NCBI GenBank assembly: GCA_965206775.1
Contig: CBDBKU010000001.1
Location: 186,001-250,000, forward strand
DNA: 64,000 nucleotides
Reading direction: 5' to 3'
From: VXMF01 sp965206775
GTDB taxonomy: Bacteria > Acidobacteriota > Terriglobia > Bryobacterales > UBA6623
Made by a program: the position numbers and the translations under genes. Below the pieces are notes generated by a model. That model had not been told where the DNA came from. It saw only the letters and a program-made list of their open reading frames with translations, and did no database searches. How positions within the stretch are numbered: the stretch's first letter is position 1; each line of letters opens with the position of its first letter. This document shows positions 27,440 to 36,753 of this stretch, in pieces.

Positions 27440-27830
27440 GGACAATAGGTCCCTCAATTCACTGTATCGAGGTCACCGCTTCACACGTGCGATCATCAGC
27501 CACCCCGTGTGGCTGTACAACCGGTTGACCCTGAGCTTCTGCGACATCGAGAACCTGCTCGGCGAGCCCGGCGTGAGAGTATCCTACGAAGCGGTCCTTG
27601 GTGGTGTCACAAGTTCGGCCCCCGTGCGCTCGCAACCTGTGCCGTCGGCAAGGTCCGCTTGGCGATGTCTGGCATGTGGATGAGGTGTTCATCAAGATCC
27701 GCGGGAACGCAGGTATCACGGGAGCGAGGTGGACAAGGATGGCGATGTCTTGGATTCTCTGGTCACGCCTCGCCGGGACGGGACGGGACCCAAGCGGCAA
27801 ATGGCTCATGCTTTACCGGAAGCTTTGACG
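27440..27830 (+). pseudogene. IS6-family transposase relic
   Basis: From about 27457 one frame reads YRGHRFTRAIISHPVWLYNR, LTLSFCDIENLLGEPGVRV and SYEAVLGG, the N-terminal helix-turn-helix part of IS6-type transposases. After frame changes GDVWHVDEVFIKIRG appears (about 27661-27705), carrying the first catalytic Asp. Then the frame shifts again (WTRMAMSWILW). The C-terminal half with the last catalytic residues is missing. A dead fragment. Confidence 0.7.
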
Positions 27831-28095
27831 CCCGCTGTGCTAACCCACCTTTAACATCCCTCGACCTTTCCGCGGGGCGGCCAACCCCCCAATTGGCCCC
27901 TGCATTGCGGTATTTCTTGCGCTAGACTCACGAAATTGCGTGCCTTGTTCTCATTTTTCTGCTGATGACCCTCTTGTTTGTTCATGGCTCGGTCGATCCC
28001 CGTATTCGTAGTGGTCGAATGTGTAGTGGTCGAATTGTACTTTATGGACGGATTTCGCTGGATTTCTCCCCCCCTCCACTGCTAGCCTGTCTCTC
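27831..28095. other. IS flank, no gene seen
   Basis: Spacer before the IS1634-type gene. It contains a short direct repeat GTAGTGGTCGAAT twice (about 28008-28037). I could not pair it with the other side as element ends. Confidence 0.4.
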
Positions 28096-29898
28096 GTGTT
28101 CATCCGTCGCTCGCTCTACCGCCGTGCTCCCGGCGGCCCCTCCTACGCCAACTTCCGCTTGGTCCGCTCCACCCGCGTCGGCGGCCGTGTCAAGCAGATT
28201 ACTCTCGCCAACCTCGGCTCCGGCTTCGACCTCCAGCGGCAGGACTGGCCCGCCCTCTGCCAGCTCGTCGAATCCCTCGCCGCCGGCCAGCCCCTGCCTC
28301 CTCGCGCCGCATCCCCTGCACTCCTCCAGCGCGCCCGCGCCATCGCCCGCCAGATCGTCGACTTCCACGGCCTCGATCCCGATCCCGACTCTCCCGTGCT
28401 GGTCGCGGTCGACACCGATTCGCTCCAGAACCTGCGGCCACGCTCGGTCGGGGTCGAGCACGCCGCCCTGTGGGCCCTCCGCCAGCTTGGCCTGCCTGCC
28501 TTGCTGGACGCCCTCGGCCTCTCCAAGCAACTCCGGGCCTGCGCTCTCGGCTCCATCGTCGGGCGCCTCGCCGGCCGCTGCTCGGAACGCTCCGCCAATC
28601 ACTGGCTGCGCTCCGAGAGCGCCCTCGGCGAACTGCTCGGCACGCCCTTCGAATCGATCTGCGAAATGCAGCTCTACCGCGCTTCCGACGCCCTGGTCAA
28701 GCATCGCCGCAGCATCGAGAAACACCTCTTCCAAGAGGCACTCTCGCTGTTCGACCTGCAGCCGACCGTCACCCTCTACGATCTGACCAACACCTACTTC
28801 GAGGGCCGCGCCTCTGCCCAGCCCGACGCCCGGCGCGGCCATTCCAAGGAGCGCCGGTCGGACTGTCCCCTGCTGACCCTCGCCCTCGTGCTCGACGCCA
28901 GCGGTTTCGTGCGCCGCTCGCAGGTCTTCGCCGGCAACGCGTGCGAAGCCAAGACCCTGCAGAAGGTGCTGGAGGGGCTCGCCGTGCCGCAGGGCTCGCA
29001 CGTGGTGCTGGATCGCGGCATCGCCACCGAGGAGACCCTGGCCTGGCTGCGCGAGCAGGGCTACTTCTACCTGGCGGTCAGCCGCGAGGCCAAGCGCCAG
29101 TTCGACCGAGCCGAGGCGCAGGCCCTGCAGACAGCCTCCGGCGAGGAGGTGCTGGTGCACAAGCTGACCAGCGAGGACGGCAAGGAAGCGCGCCTGCACT
29201 GCTACTCGCGGCAGCGCCACAACAAGGAGCAGGCGATCGAGGAGCGTCGCGCGCAGAGACTGGAGCAGGAGCTGGAGAAGCTGCACGCGGGGCTGTCCCG
29301 GCCCCGCGCACGGCGCAAGCTGGAGGCGGTGCAGCAGCGCGTGGGCCGGATTTGCGAGCGCAGCCAGGGCGCCTCCCAGCACTACCGGATCACGGTCGAG
29401 GCCGACGAGGCAGGCCAGCTGGCAGCCGCGGTGCGCTGGCAGCGCGAGCCCAAGCCGGACTCGCGGGCGACCCATCCCGGCGTGTACTGCCTGCGCAGCA
29501 ACGACACCAGCTGGGAGGCCGCAGCGATGTGGCGGGCTTACATTGGCCTCACCGATGTGGAAGCGGTCTTCCGCTGCCTCAAATCCGAACTGGGCCTGCG
29601 GCCGATCTACCACAGCAAGCCGGAGCGCTCCGAGGGACACCTCTTCATCACGGTGCTGGCCTACCAGGCGGTGCAGGTGATCCGGCGCAAGCTCAAGCAG
29701 CACGGCGAGCACGCCAGCTGGACCACCCTGCGCGCGATCCTGGGCACCCAGCGCCGGGTGACCACCACGATCCAGTGCGCCAACGGCCAGACGCTGCACT
29801 TGCGCCGGACCACGCCTCCGGAAGACGAACTCCAGCCCCTGTATCAGTCTCTCGGCATTGCGGAACTGCCCGGCAAGACCAGCAAAATCGTGCTCTGA
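28096..29898 (+). CDS. IS1634-family transposase
   Basis: A complete 600-residue DDE transposase of the IS1634 group (IS4 superfamily). N-terminus MFIRRSLYRRAPGGPSYANF with RVKQITLANLGSGFD; catalytic-core signatures LYDLTNTYFEGRA, LLTLALVLDASGFV, HVVLDRGIATEETLAWL and, in the C-terminal third, YIGLTDVEAVFRCLKSELGL and RPIYHSKPERSEGHLFITVL. Uninterrupted and full length, so possibly active. The ends of the element were not resolved. Confidence 0.85.
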   Translation: MFIRRSLYRRAPGGPSYANFRLVRSTRVGGRVKQITLANLGSGFDLQRQDWPALCQLVESLAAGQPLPPRAASPALLQRARAIARQIVDFHGLDPDPDSPVLVAVDTDSLQNLRPRSVGVEHAALWALRQLGLPALLDALGLSKQLRACALGSIVGRLAGRCSERSANHWLRSESALGELLGTPFESICEMQLYRASDALVKHRRSIEKHLFQEALSLFDLQPTVTLYDLTNTYFEGRASAQPDARRGHSKERRSDCPLLTLALVLDASGFVRRSQVFAGNACEAKTLQKVLEGLAVPQGSHVVLDRGIATEETLAWLREQGYFYLAVSREAKRQFDRAEAQALQTASGEEVLVHKLTSEDGKEARLHCYSRQRHNKEQAIEERRAQRLEQELEKLHAGLSRPRARRKLEAVQQRVGRICERSQGASQHYRITVEADEAGQLAAAVRWQREPKPDSRATHPGVYCLRSNDTSWEAAAMWRAYIGLTDVEAVFRCLKSELGLRPIYHSKPERSEGHLFITVLAYQAVQVIRRKLKQHGEHASWTTLRAILGTQRRVTTTIQCANGQTLHLRRTTPPEDELQPLYQSLGIAELPGKTSKIVL

Positions 29899-30019
29899 TT
29901 CCAGGTCGATCGACTTTAGCGCGCACTTTGTAGTGCAACCACGCTTCCATTGCCCCCCTTAACTCCTGTCTGGTCAGTAATTTACTTAAATCGCATGTTA
30001 AACATGGGCTAATCCGTGA

Positions 30020-30380
30020 CGATCCACTACTGAATCGAGTCCGGCCAGTTGAACCGGGAAATAGAAGTGGGCGCGGCCGGCCTCGGTCGCTCCGCCACCT
30101 GCCCCTATCGGAACGGTTGGGGGATGTCCAATAGGCTCGCAGCGGGTCTCCCCCCAATGTGTGCAATCGCTGCCATTGACACCAAGGTGCTGTTCTACCG
30201 CGAGCTTACAAGCGTGTAGGAGATCTCTGCATCGGACGCAGCGACTCGCCAGCCGCGAATTGAGTCTTTCGTTCTTGCCGTTGTCCCATGGGGAACCCGG
30301 CTCGATGAGGGCCGCGGGAGAGCCCGAATGTGGCGATCGATTGCCAAGACCGCCAAGGACCAAGGTACGTATGGGGTCTG
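30020..30380 (-). pseudogene. IS3-family integrase-type transposase fragment
   Basis: On the complement, IEPGSPWDNGKNERLNSRL (about 30310-30250) is the conserved C-terminal core of IS3-family transposases, with the last catalytic Glu as E of NERLN. Following sequence (HTLGGDPLRAYWTS in another frame) corresponds to the family's end. No N-terminal part, and multiple frame breaks. Confidence 0.6.
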
Positions 30381-30466
30381 CACGAGCGGCCGTATCGAGC
30401 CGTAGCCCAGCTCAAGAGCCAATGATCGGCAGGTGCTAAGGAGAGAGTGCCAACACACTGTGAAGA

Positions 30467-30740
30467 TTAGTTTCCAATTCTGTCGCGAAACCAGCACCAA
30501 GTCTTGATAGCCAATGCCCCGGGAACTCGGACTACGAGTCCGAAGACAAACGACAGGCTCGCCGCGACCCAAACCACATCAGCTAGGAGGATTACTCCTG
30601 AGAGAAATAGCGCCCCTAGAGTCAAGCCAACGAGTGTAGCCAAGGGTAAGGGGACACCCATGAACTGCTGTTGGTTCATTCGAGATTCAAGCCGCACTCC
30701 CTTGTGCAGTACTTCAAGTTCAATCCGAGGCATCTGGTCT
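30467..30740 (-). pseudogene. 3' part of membrane-protein gene split by element copy 2
   Basis: Encodes two predicted membrane helices (VPLPLATLVGLTLGALFLSG and VILLADVVWVAASLSFVFGL) and a short tail ending FRDRIGN. Removing the 2567-bp element and one GGTCT duplicate joins this frame exactly to the frame ending at 33308 (FLNDATPDQMPRIELEVLHK across the join), so both are halves of one former gene of about 250 residues. The part alone has its own ATG at 30733, but no ribosome site is apparent. Confidence 0.75.
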
Positions 30741-33307
30741 CAGATTTCCTTACATCGGTTGTTTTACGTTGGCATGATTGTGGGAGGAGATGCCGGTTCT
30801 GGGTGGGTTGGGGCAACGATTGAGGTGAGGGGGTTGTCGGGGAGGATTTCGTAGACCAGGCGCAGGTCGGTTCCGGGAAACAGCGTCGCGGTTTCGTTCA
30901 GTTCCTTGAGCAGTGCAGCCAGGGCGGCGTCCTGGCCGCGGCTGGCTTGGTGCAGCAACCGGACGGTGAGAGTCCCGGCCGCAGAGTCGGGAAGAAGGGT
31001 GGCGTCGCTGCGGAACAGCGCCTTGAGCAGGGGGCGCACATTCTCGGGCCTGCTCAGTTCCGGCGCGACCGCGCCGGCCATGGCGGTCTCGGCGCGGTAG
31101 GCGATCATGCGCAGGGTGTCGAGCAGGTTCCGCAGCGGGGCAGGCAGGGCCTGCAGCCGCTCTTCGGGCGACAGGTCGCCGGCCCGGACATGCTCCTGGA
31201 CGTCGCTTTTCGCCAGTTCCAGGCCCGTGATGCGCCGCTCGATCGCGGCGGTCTCCGCCTGGAGCTGGAGGGCCTTCTGCGAACGCGCGCCGCGCTCGGC
31301 TGCCAGCTTGCGATGCAGGTGCCCGGCCTTGCCGCGCAGCCTCCGCAAGGCGCGCTCGAGCCAGCGCCAGAGCGGGTTGACCACCCGCTCGTCGGCATCC
31401 ACCCCCACGAGCGCGTGCTCGGCCAGCGTGTCGAGACCGAATTCCGCGCGCATGTACTTGAAGAAGTTCTCCTGCGTCCAGCGTGAGCGCAGCAGGCCCG
31501 CGACCCGCTCCGCGGGCAGCGTGGGATGCGTGGTGAGGATCGCCGGCTGGCGCTCGCCCGCCGCCGGCTGGCCCGCCAGCTCCAGCGGCTTGCGCGGCTG
31601 GCCGCTCTTGCCCGGCCGGCGCAGGCGCCGGTCGATCCAGAAGCGGATCTCGCGCGCCGCGCAGGCGTTCCCCAGAGCCGCCTTGCGCTCGGCGATGCGG
31701 CCCTCCAGCGCTTGTTCGCCGCCGGGCGCGTGCACCGCCAGGCGGGCCGGGACAAACTCGCTGTCCGGCCAGCGCTCCGCCTGCGGCCCCTTGCGCCAGG
31801 TGATCACCGCGATCCCCCGCTCCGCCAGCTGCGCGAACAGCGCCGGACTCCAGCCTTCCCGGTCGAACACCAGCGTCAGGCGCGGCCGCGACGGCTCCTG
31901 CGCGGCCGGCAGCAGGCCCAGTTCCTCCAGCTGCGGCAGCAGCCCGTCCCGCAACTCCGCCACCAGTGCGGGATCGACCTGCTTGTGCACGCACAGCAAC
32001 GGCGCCCCCCCGAGCGCCCCCACCCAGTAGCTGGCCGCGGCCGGCAGGCACAGCTTCTGCCGCGGCACGAAGTGCTTCGGCAGGCGGCCTTGGCCGCTGT
32101 AGACCTGGACGTGCCCGTCCACGAACAGCGTCGCGACGGCCTCCGGATCGGCGCCGGCCCAGTCCCGCGCCAAGGCGCCGCGCCAGGCCTCCAGCGCGGC
32201 CGTATCCGCCACCAGCTGGCGTGTCCTGCGCCGTAGCGTGCGATCGCAGGGGCAGCGGTCCAGGCCCAGCAAGGCACCCCATTCCCCGGGCTGCTCGTAG
32301 CGCAGCCGCTCCGGATTGCGCACGCGCGCCAGCAGCAGGAACGCCAGCAGCAGCAGGATCGAGCGCACCCCGTAGAAGCCCTTGGGCAGGCGCAGCAGGC
32401 CCTCGTGGCGCAGCAGGCCGGCCTGCACCAAGGCCGGAACCGCCGTCAGCACCCCGCCCCCGCTGACCGCCGAGGCCGCGGCGAAACGCGGCTCCCGTTC
32501 CTGCAGCGGCCCCAGGCTGGTCAGCGTCCGCCCGGCCGTGTCGCATGTCGCCCGGCCCTGCGGCGCCTGCGCGTCGCGCTGGTTGCGCCGCTCCTTGTCG
32601 GGCGGCTCCCGCACCTCCGCCTCCGCCGGCTCGCTCCCGGCCGGCGCTCCTTCCGCTGCCGGCCCGGCCGCCGCTCCCTGCTGGCCCGCGACCCCCGCCA
32701 GCAGGCCTTTGCGCAGGTACGCCCGCAGCGTCGAATAGCACAGCCCCAGCTCCCGCGCCGTCCCGCGCAAGCTCGCTCCCTGCGCCAGCTTCTCCCCCGC
32801 CCGCCTCAGCAGCTCCGCATCCTCGATCCCGTGCAGGCGCCGCCGCTTGCGCGGCTTGTCAAAGTCCTGCTCTCCGCGCGCTTCCATCTGTCGCCGCGCC
32901 CGGGCCACCGTGCGCGCGCTGATCCCGTGCGCCCGGGCCAGTTCGGCGTGCGTGGCCAGCCCGAGCAGCGCGAAGCGGCCGAGGCAGCGCGCGCGGCCTG
33001 GCCGGTCGTCGACGCCGCAGCTGTCGATCGGGTCGGTGTTGAGGAAATAGACCCAGCGGCCAGCGTCCAGGAGCATGCTCAGGCGAGCGTTGACGGGGAT
33101 CGCCTCACCGGGCCGCAGGCCGAGCGAAGCGGGGAGTGGGGAGGGTTCGGGGTGCGCTGGGCCGCCTTTCATGTGGACATATTAAAAAAACCGAACCGGC
33201 CATGTCAAGCCCGCGACACCAATTGCGAGAAAAACGTAACCCCGTGCGCTAGAACGGCTTATACCGATTCACTCGATCTCGCCAAATTGTCGATGTAAGG
33301 AAGTCTG
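30741..33307 (-). mobile_element. 2567-bp insertion element, copy 2 (intact)
   Basis: Inverted relative to copy 1 at 15504-18070 and of identical length, with the same 18-bp imperfect terminal repeats. Flanked by the 5-bp duplication GGTCT (30736-30740 and 33308-33312). It interrupts a membrane-protein gene. Only a handful of base differences from copy 1 were noticed, so the two diverged recently. Confidence 0.9.
30764..33172 (-). CDS. large DDE-type transposase (copy 2, intact)
   Basis: An 802-residue protein. An N-terminal helix-turn-helix is seen in AELARAHGISARTVARARRQ (about 72-91) with a second at RGTARELGLCYSTLRAYLRK. The core has LFVDGHVQVYSGQGRLPKHF with the likely first catalytic Asp, PALVAELRDGLLPQLEELGL, and LTLVFDREGWSPALFAQLAE with the likely second. 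A helical region (RITGLELAKSDVQEHVRAGD) ends the protein. The arrangement matches a broad family annotated only as 'putative transposase'; I cannot assign an IS group. GC content is higher than in its surroundings. Start ATG 33172 lies 136 bases inside the element end. Confidence 0.8.
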   Translation of the reverse strand: MKGGPAHPEPSPLPASLGLRPGEAIPVNARLSMLLDAGRWVYFLNTDPIDSCGVDDRPGRARCLGRFALLGLATHAELARAHGISARTVARARRQMEARGEQDFDKPRKRRRLHGIEDAELLRRAGEKLAQGASLRGTARELGLCYSTLRAYLRKGLLAGVAGQQGAAAGPAAEGAPAGSEPAEAEVREPPDKERRNQRDAQAPQGRATCDTAGRTLTSLGPLQEREPRFAAASAVSGGGVLTAVPALVQAGLLRHEGLLRLPKGFYGVRSILLLLAFLLLARVRNPERLRYEQPGEWGALLGLDRCPCDRTLRRRTRQLVADTAALEAWRGALARDWAGADPEAVATLFVDGHVQVYSGQGRLPKHFVPRQKLCLPAAASYWVGALGGAPLLCVHKQVDPALVAELRDGLLPQLEELGLLPAAQEPSRPRLTLVFDREGWSPALFAQLAERGIAVITWRKGPQAERWPDSEFVPARLAVHAPGGEQALEGRIAERKAALGNACAAREIRFWIDRRLRRPGKSGQPRKPLELAGQPAAGERQPAILTTHPTLPAERVAGLLRSRWTQENFFKYMRAEFGLDTLAEHALVGVDADERVVNPLWRWLERALRRLRGKAGHLHRKLAAERGARSQKALQLQAETAAIERRITGLELAKSDVQEHVRAGDLSPEERLQALPAPLRNLLDTLRMIAYRAETAMAGAVAPELSRPENVRPLLKALFRSDATLLPDSAAGTLTVRLLHQASRGQDAALAALLKELNETATLFPGTDLRLVYEILPDNPLTSIVAPTHPEPASPPTIMPT

Positions 33308-33797
33308 GGTCTGGGGTCGCATCGTTCAGAAAACGGAGGTAGACTACCTGACCACGATTCATAGTTGGAATCTGGAATTCCCGCAACCTATGAACTAGTG
33401 GGATTTGAGAAGATGTCGCTGAGTCCCCTTGCTGAACGGAGATTTGTTGTGAGCGGTCCTCTGTCCACTTGAGGACCCTAGTTGTGCCGACAATCCCCGT
33501 CTGTTCGGTCAGGAGAGCCGTATCGAAGGCAACCACTCGAACCACGATGCCTTCGTAGTCGTTCAGGCTCTCGTTTCGGAGTTCGACCCTTGAGAGATAG
33601 AGGTTTTGGACCGACTTATTGTTCCAAGTGACTCGCACCGTCCCGAAGACCGGATCGTCAGTAGACAAACCGGCGGGGAAATGTGAAACGAAGTAGGTGA
33701 ACAGACCCCGTTTGTTTAGAAGACGTTGCGTCAACAGCGTCAAGGCTGCGCCGCCGAGGCACGCGATCAACGCGACGATCAGGCGATTCTCGAACAT
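33308..33797 (-). pseudogene. 5' part of membrane-protein gene split by element copy 2
   Basis: From ATG 33797: one membrane helix (LIVALIACLGGAALTLLTQR), then an outside-type beta-rich region (GTVRVTWNNKSVQNLYLSRV, ELRNESLNDYEGIVVRVVAF) to VVYLRFLNDATPD, where the insertion begins. The reading frame continues at 30740. The domain resembles small membrane-anchored proteins of unknown function found on islands. Composition is less GC-rich than the backbone. Present-day transcripts would end in the element. Confidence 0.7.
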
Positions 33798-33980
33798 TTC
33801 AGTGTTACTCACTAGACATAGTGTCAAAGTTCCACGCCTCCGGGCGAATCCGGCGCAATGCGTGTCCGTAACCGCGACAGGTTGCGGCTTCGGCCCTTGC
33901 AGGAGGACGCCAGTGGTCGCTATGGCTTGCGCAGCAAACACGCAGAATGACCTTCCGCGATGTTCCGACTAGAATTTCGC

Positions 33981-35204
33981 CTACTCGGGCCCTGACGCCG
34001 GTCGTGCTTGAGCTGTGGCCGTGAGGTACTCCGCCCAAGCCTGCATCAGTTTCCGCCGCCTATTAAGCAGGTCAGATCGCGCATAGGCGGCCTCGACTTT
34101 GTTCTTGACGGCATGCGCCAAACACGCCTCCGCAACTTCGCGAGGCTGGCCCGTCTCTCCGCACCAATCGCGGAATGAAGACCGGAATCCATGTGGGACC
34201 GCTTCGATGCCTTGCTCTCGGACCAGCTTCGATACCGTCGAGTCTGAAAGCGCCTTGCCGGTGACCGAAGGAAAGATCAGTCCCTCCCTGCCCGAAAGCT
34301 CCCGCATCTCGTTCAGGATGGCGAAGGCTCGCGGTACCAGCGGCACCCTGTGCTCACGCTGTGTCTTTGAACGATCCGCTGGGATCGTCCAGACTCCCGA
34401 TTCGAGGTTGACTTCTCCCCACTCCGCCAGCCGGACCTCGCCCGACCTGCACGCAGTCAGCACCAGGAACTCGAACGCCGCCTTGGTTCCAGGCCAGGCG
34501 CCGCTCTTCCGCACCGCTGCGATCGCGGCCGCGACCTCGCCATGCGGCAACGCCGCGTAATGCTTAGTCTTTCCCCCGTTCCGGGGCAGGGCAGCGTCGA
34601 GCGCAGTCCCGGCGGGATCGTCAGTGCGGTAGCCCTGGGCAATGCTCCAGCGGAAGATCCGGGACAGTCTCTGCTTGATGCGGCGCATCGTCTCGCGCTT
34701 CGCTGCCCAGTGCGGCAACAGCACTGACATCACGTCGGCGGTGGTGATGTGGTCGACGCGCTTGCGCCCCAGTTGCGGCATCACGTAGTCACGCATTCCG
34801 GCCCTCCATATCTTTTCCGTGCGACCGCTGTCCTTCCAGTTAGCGGAATGGACCGCCAGCACTCGCTCGCTAGATTGTGCAAGCGTCGGGATACCGCGGC
34901 GCGGGTCGTGCCCCATGGAGAGGGCGCGGCGATTTTCCAGCGCGGCCTTGCGAGCCTCGGCCAGCGTCACGACCGGATACGAGCCGAGCCCGATGCTGAC
35001 CGGCTTGCCGTTGATGCGCAAGCGTTGGCTCCATGTCCGCGATTGGCCCCCGTACTGCATCGGCTTGACTAGCAGCGAAAGACCGTGGCCCCCGCGCCCG
35101 TCACCGTAACGTCCCGGGCGCGTCACTGTCTTTACGAATGTCGCCGAAAGCCGTTTCTGGGTTCGTGTTCCCTCTGAGGTTATGCCTTCAGTTATTACTT
35201 TCAT
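33981..35204 (-). CDS. int: P4-type tyrosine recombinase (island integrase)
   Basis: A 407-residue integrase. The N-terminal DUF4102-type arm-binding domain includes TWSQRLRINGKPVSIGLGSY and VVTLAEARKAALENRRAL. The core-binding domain spans about 125-215. The catalytic domain has TACRSGEVR (Arg I, about 258), SKTQREHRVPL (Lys), PHGFRSSFRDW (His-x-x-Arg) and AHAVKNKVEAAYARSD, with the nucleophilic Tyr near the end. Complete and probably active. It reads into the island, with its start 116 bases from the attR repeat at 35320-35333. It would excise and insert the island at the 3' end of tRNA-Met. Confidence 0.9.
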   Translation of the reverse strand: MKVITEGITSEGTRTQKRLSATFVKTVTRPGRYGDGRGGHGLSLLVKPMQYGGQSRTWSQRLRINGKPVSIGLGSYPVVTLAEARKAALENRRALSMGHDPRRGIPTLAQSSERVLAVHSANWKDSGRTEKIWRAGMRDYVMPQLGRKRVDHITTADVMSVLLPHWAAKRETMRRIKQRLSRIFRWSIAQGYRTDDPAGTALDAALPRNGGKTKHYAALPHGEVAAAIAAVRKSGAWPGTKAAFEFLVLTACRSGEVRLAEWGEVNLESGVWTIPADRSKTQREHRVPLVPRAFAILNEMRELSGREGLIFPSVTGKALSDSTVSKLVREQGIEAVPHGFRSSFRDWCGETGQPREVAEACLAHAVKNKVEAAYARSDLLNRRRKLMQAWAEYLTATAQARPASGPE

Positions 35205-35319
35205 GAAGAGAACGCCCGAAACCTCACCTTACCACAAGATCCAGTAACTATATTGTCATCAATGATTTAAGGGTCCACCTGAGACTTGCGAACACCCCCC
35301 GATCCCCTGCATTCGTGGA

Positions 35320-35333
35320 GCCCCCCGGCACCA
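35320..35333. repeat. attR: copy of tRNA-Met 3' end
   Basis: Exact 14-base match (GCCCCCCGGCACCA) to the end of the tRNA at 4937-4950, in the same orientation, between the integrase and the first backbone gene. It sets the island at about 30.4 kb. Confidence 0.75.
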
Positions 35334-35387
35334 GTTCGGGGTCGGTGCTGCGCGGCAAGGACTGCCCGTTACTGTATCCTCGATCCC

Positions 35388-35960
35388 ATGCAGTGCCGCC
35401 GAACGCGACGCCTCCTCCTGGCTGTCGCCTGCGCGGCATTTACCCGGCCGGTGCGCTCGGAGACGTCGCGGCCGGTGGTTGCGATCCGGACCTCGAAGGG
35501 AGATGTCAGGGTCGAGTTGTACCCGGATGTCGCGCCCAGGACGGTCGAGAACTTCCTCAGCTACGTGAAAGCCGGCTATTACGACGACACGGTCTTCCAT
35601 CGGGTCATCGAGAACTTCGTTGTGCAAGGGGGCGGATTCACGCCCGAAATGGCACTCAAGCCTAGCGGCAAGCCTGTTCGCATCGAAACGAAGAAAGGAA
35701 TGCAGAACGTGCGCGGCACGGTCGCGATGGCGCGGCAGTGGGGCCAGGACACCGCGACGTCGCAGTTCTTCTTCAATCTGAAGGACAACGCCAATCTCGA
35801 TCGAGGGACCCAGCGATTCGGATACACCGTGTTCGGTCGCGTGATCGACGGGATGGCGGTCGTGGACCGCATTTCGCGGGTCCAGACCAGCAGGCGGGGA
35901 CCGATGGAGGACGTCCCGATACTGCCGGTTTTTCTCGAGACCGCGCGGCTCGAGGACTAG
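35388..35960 (+). CDS. periplasmic cyclophilin-type peptidyl-prolyl isomerase
   Basis: A 190-residue cyclophilin with a signal peptide (RRLLLAVACAAFTRPVRSE). The fold signatures are VVAIRTSKGDVRVELYPDVA, YYDDTVFHRVIENFVVQGGG (with catalytic-type Arg in FHRVI), MARQWGQDTATSQFFFNL and GYTVFGRVIDGMAVVDRI. It would catalyse cis-trans isomerisation of prolyl bonds in the periplasm. ATG 35388 is the first start that gives a leader; upstream codons in the frame belong to the att region. Confidence 0.9.
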   Translation: MQCRRTRRLLLAVACAAFTRPVRSETSRPVVAIRTSKGDVRVELYPDVAPRTVENFLSYVKAGYYDDTVFHRVIENFVVQGGGFTPEMALKPSGKPVRIETKKGMQNVRGTVAMARQWGQDTATSQFFFNLKDNANLDRGTQRFGYTVFGRVIDGMAVVDRISRVQTSRRGPMEDVPILPVFLETARLED

Positions 35961-35986
35961 GCGGGGGCCCGACGCCCGAAATCGCC

Positions 35987-36667
35987 CTATCGCGATTCCA
36001 GGGGGACTGCGTTGAAGTTCCGCGTGAGCGGCACCACCTCCGCCCCAGGAGGGGCCTCGAATTCGAACATCGAAGCCTCCAGGCTGGGGTTTGTCTCCTC
36101 GTCCGAGAATCGATAGGCGTTGACTGACTCGTCCCGTCCGACGATACGGATGCCCGTGATCCGGTAGTTGCTCGGATCGAAGGTGAATTCCACCCTGGAA
36201 TAGAAGTCCTGGCCGGATCGGCCCTCGCCGATCAGCACCTTCTGCTCCCCGGCTTGCTCGATCTGGAGGTTGCGGAACATCCTGCGCAGCCGCATCCGTC
36301 CCAGCAGGAACGACAGCGGCGCCCTCAGGTCCGACATCGCCTCCAGCTCCACCTGCCGCACTTGGTTCGTGTTGGGGTTGTACATCCGGAAGATCTTGCC
36401 GTCGCTGATGGCGATCTTGCCTTCCGGCTCGGCGTACTCCCACCGCATCTTTCCGGGCCTGAGCAGGTACAGCGTGCCGCTCTCCGAGGTCCGCTTCTGC
36501 CCGAGATACTCGATCGACTGCTCGAAACCCATCTTCAGGCCGCTGAGGCTGTTGTAGTGGCGCTCGACTGCCTCGATCGTCTTGTTGACGGACTGGGCTC
36601 GCAGTTGCGCTTCCGGCAAGGCCCCAAGGGCTAGGAGCAGGCAAGAGAATATCGCGATTCTAGGCAT
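35987..36667 (-). CDS. lolA: outer-membrane lipoprotein carrier LolA
   Basis: A 226-residue periplasmic protein with leader IAIFSCLLLALGALPEAQLR. LolA features: HYNSLSGLKMGFEQ early, then SGTLYLLRPGKMRWEYAEPE, the lipid-cup strand AISDGKIFRMYNPN, and APLSFLLGRM. It carries lipoproteins from the inner membrane to LolB or an equivalent. Last gene of the RND-aminotransferase-lolA run on this strand, 86 bases after the aminotransferase. The longer open frame upstream is out of the real gene. Confidence 0.9.
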   Translation of the reverse strand: MPRIAIFSCLLLALGALPEAQLRAQSVNKTIEAVERHYNSLSGLKMGFEQSIEYLGQKRTSESGTLYLLRPGKMRWEYAEPEGKIAISDGKIFRMYNPNTNQVRQVELEAMSDLRAPLSFLLGRMRLRRMFRNLQIEQAGEQKVLIGEGRSGQDFYSRVEFTFDPSNYRITGIRIVGRDESVNAYRFSDEETNPSLEASMFEFEAPPGAEVVPLTRNFNAVPLESR

Positions 36668-36753
36668 GAGGTAGGCCGCCCGCAGGCGGGTTCGGAGCGG
36701 CCCGGTCGCATGCGCCGGTGCCGCTTTCTCTAAGTATAGGGTGCCGTCCGGGC

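Noticed and set aside
27985..28060. Possible terminal repeat of the IS1634-type element
   Set aside because: The GTAGTGGTCGAAT words are direct, and I could not find the inverted partner beyond 29898.
28042..29799. Long complement frame opposite the IS1634 transposase
   Set aside because: GC-rich antisense shadow of a clear transposase gene.
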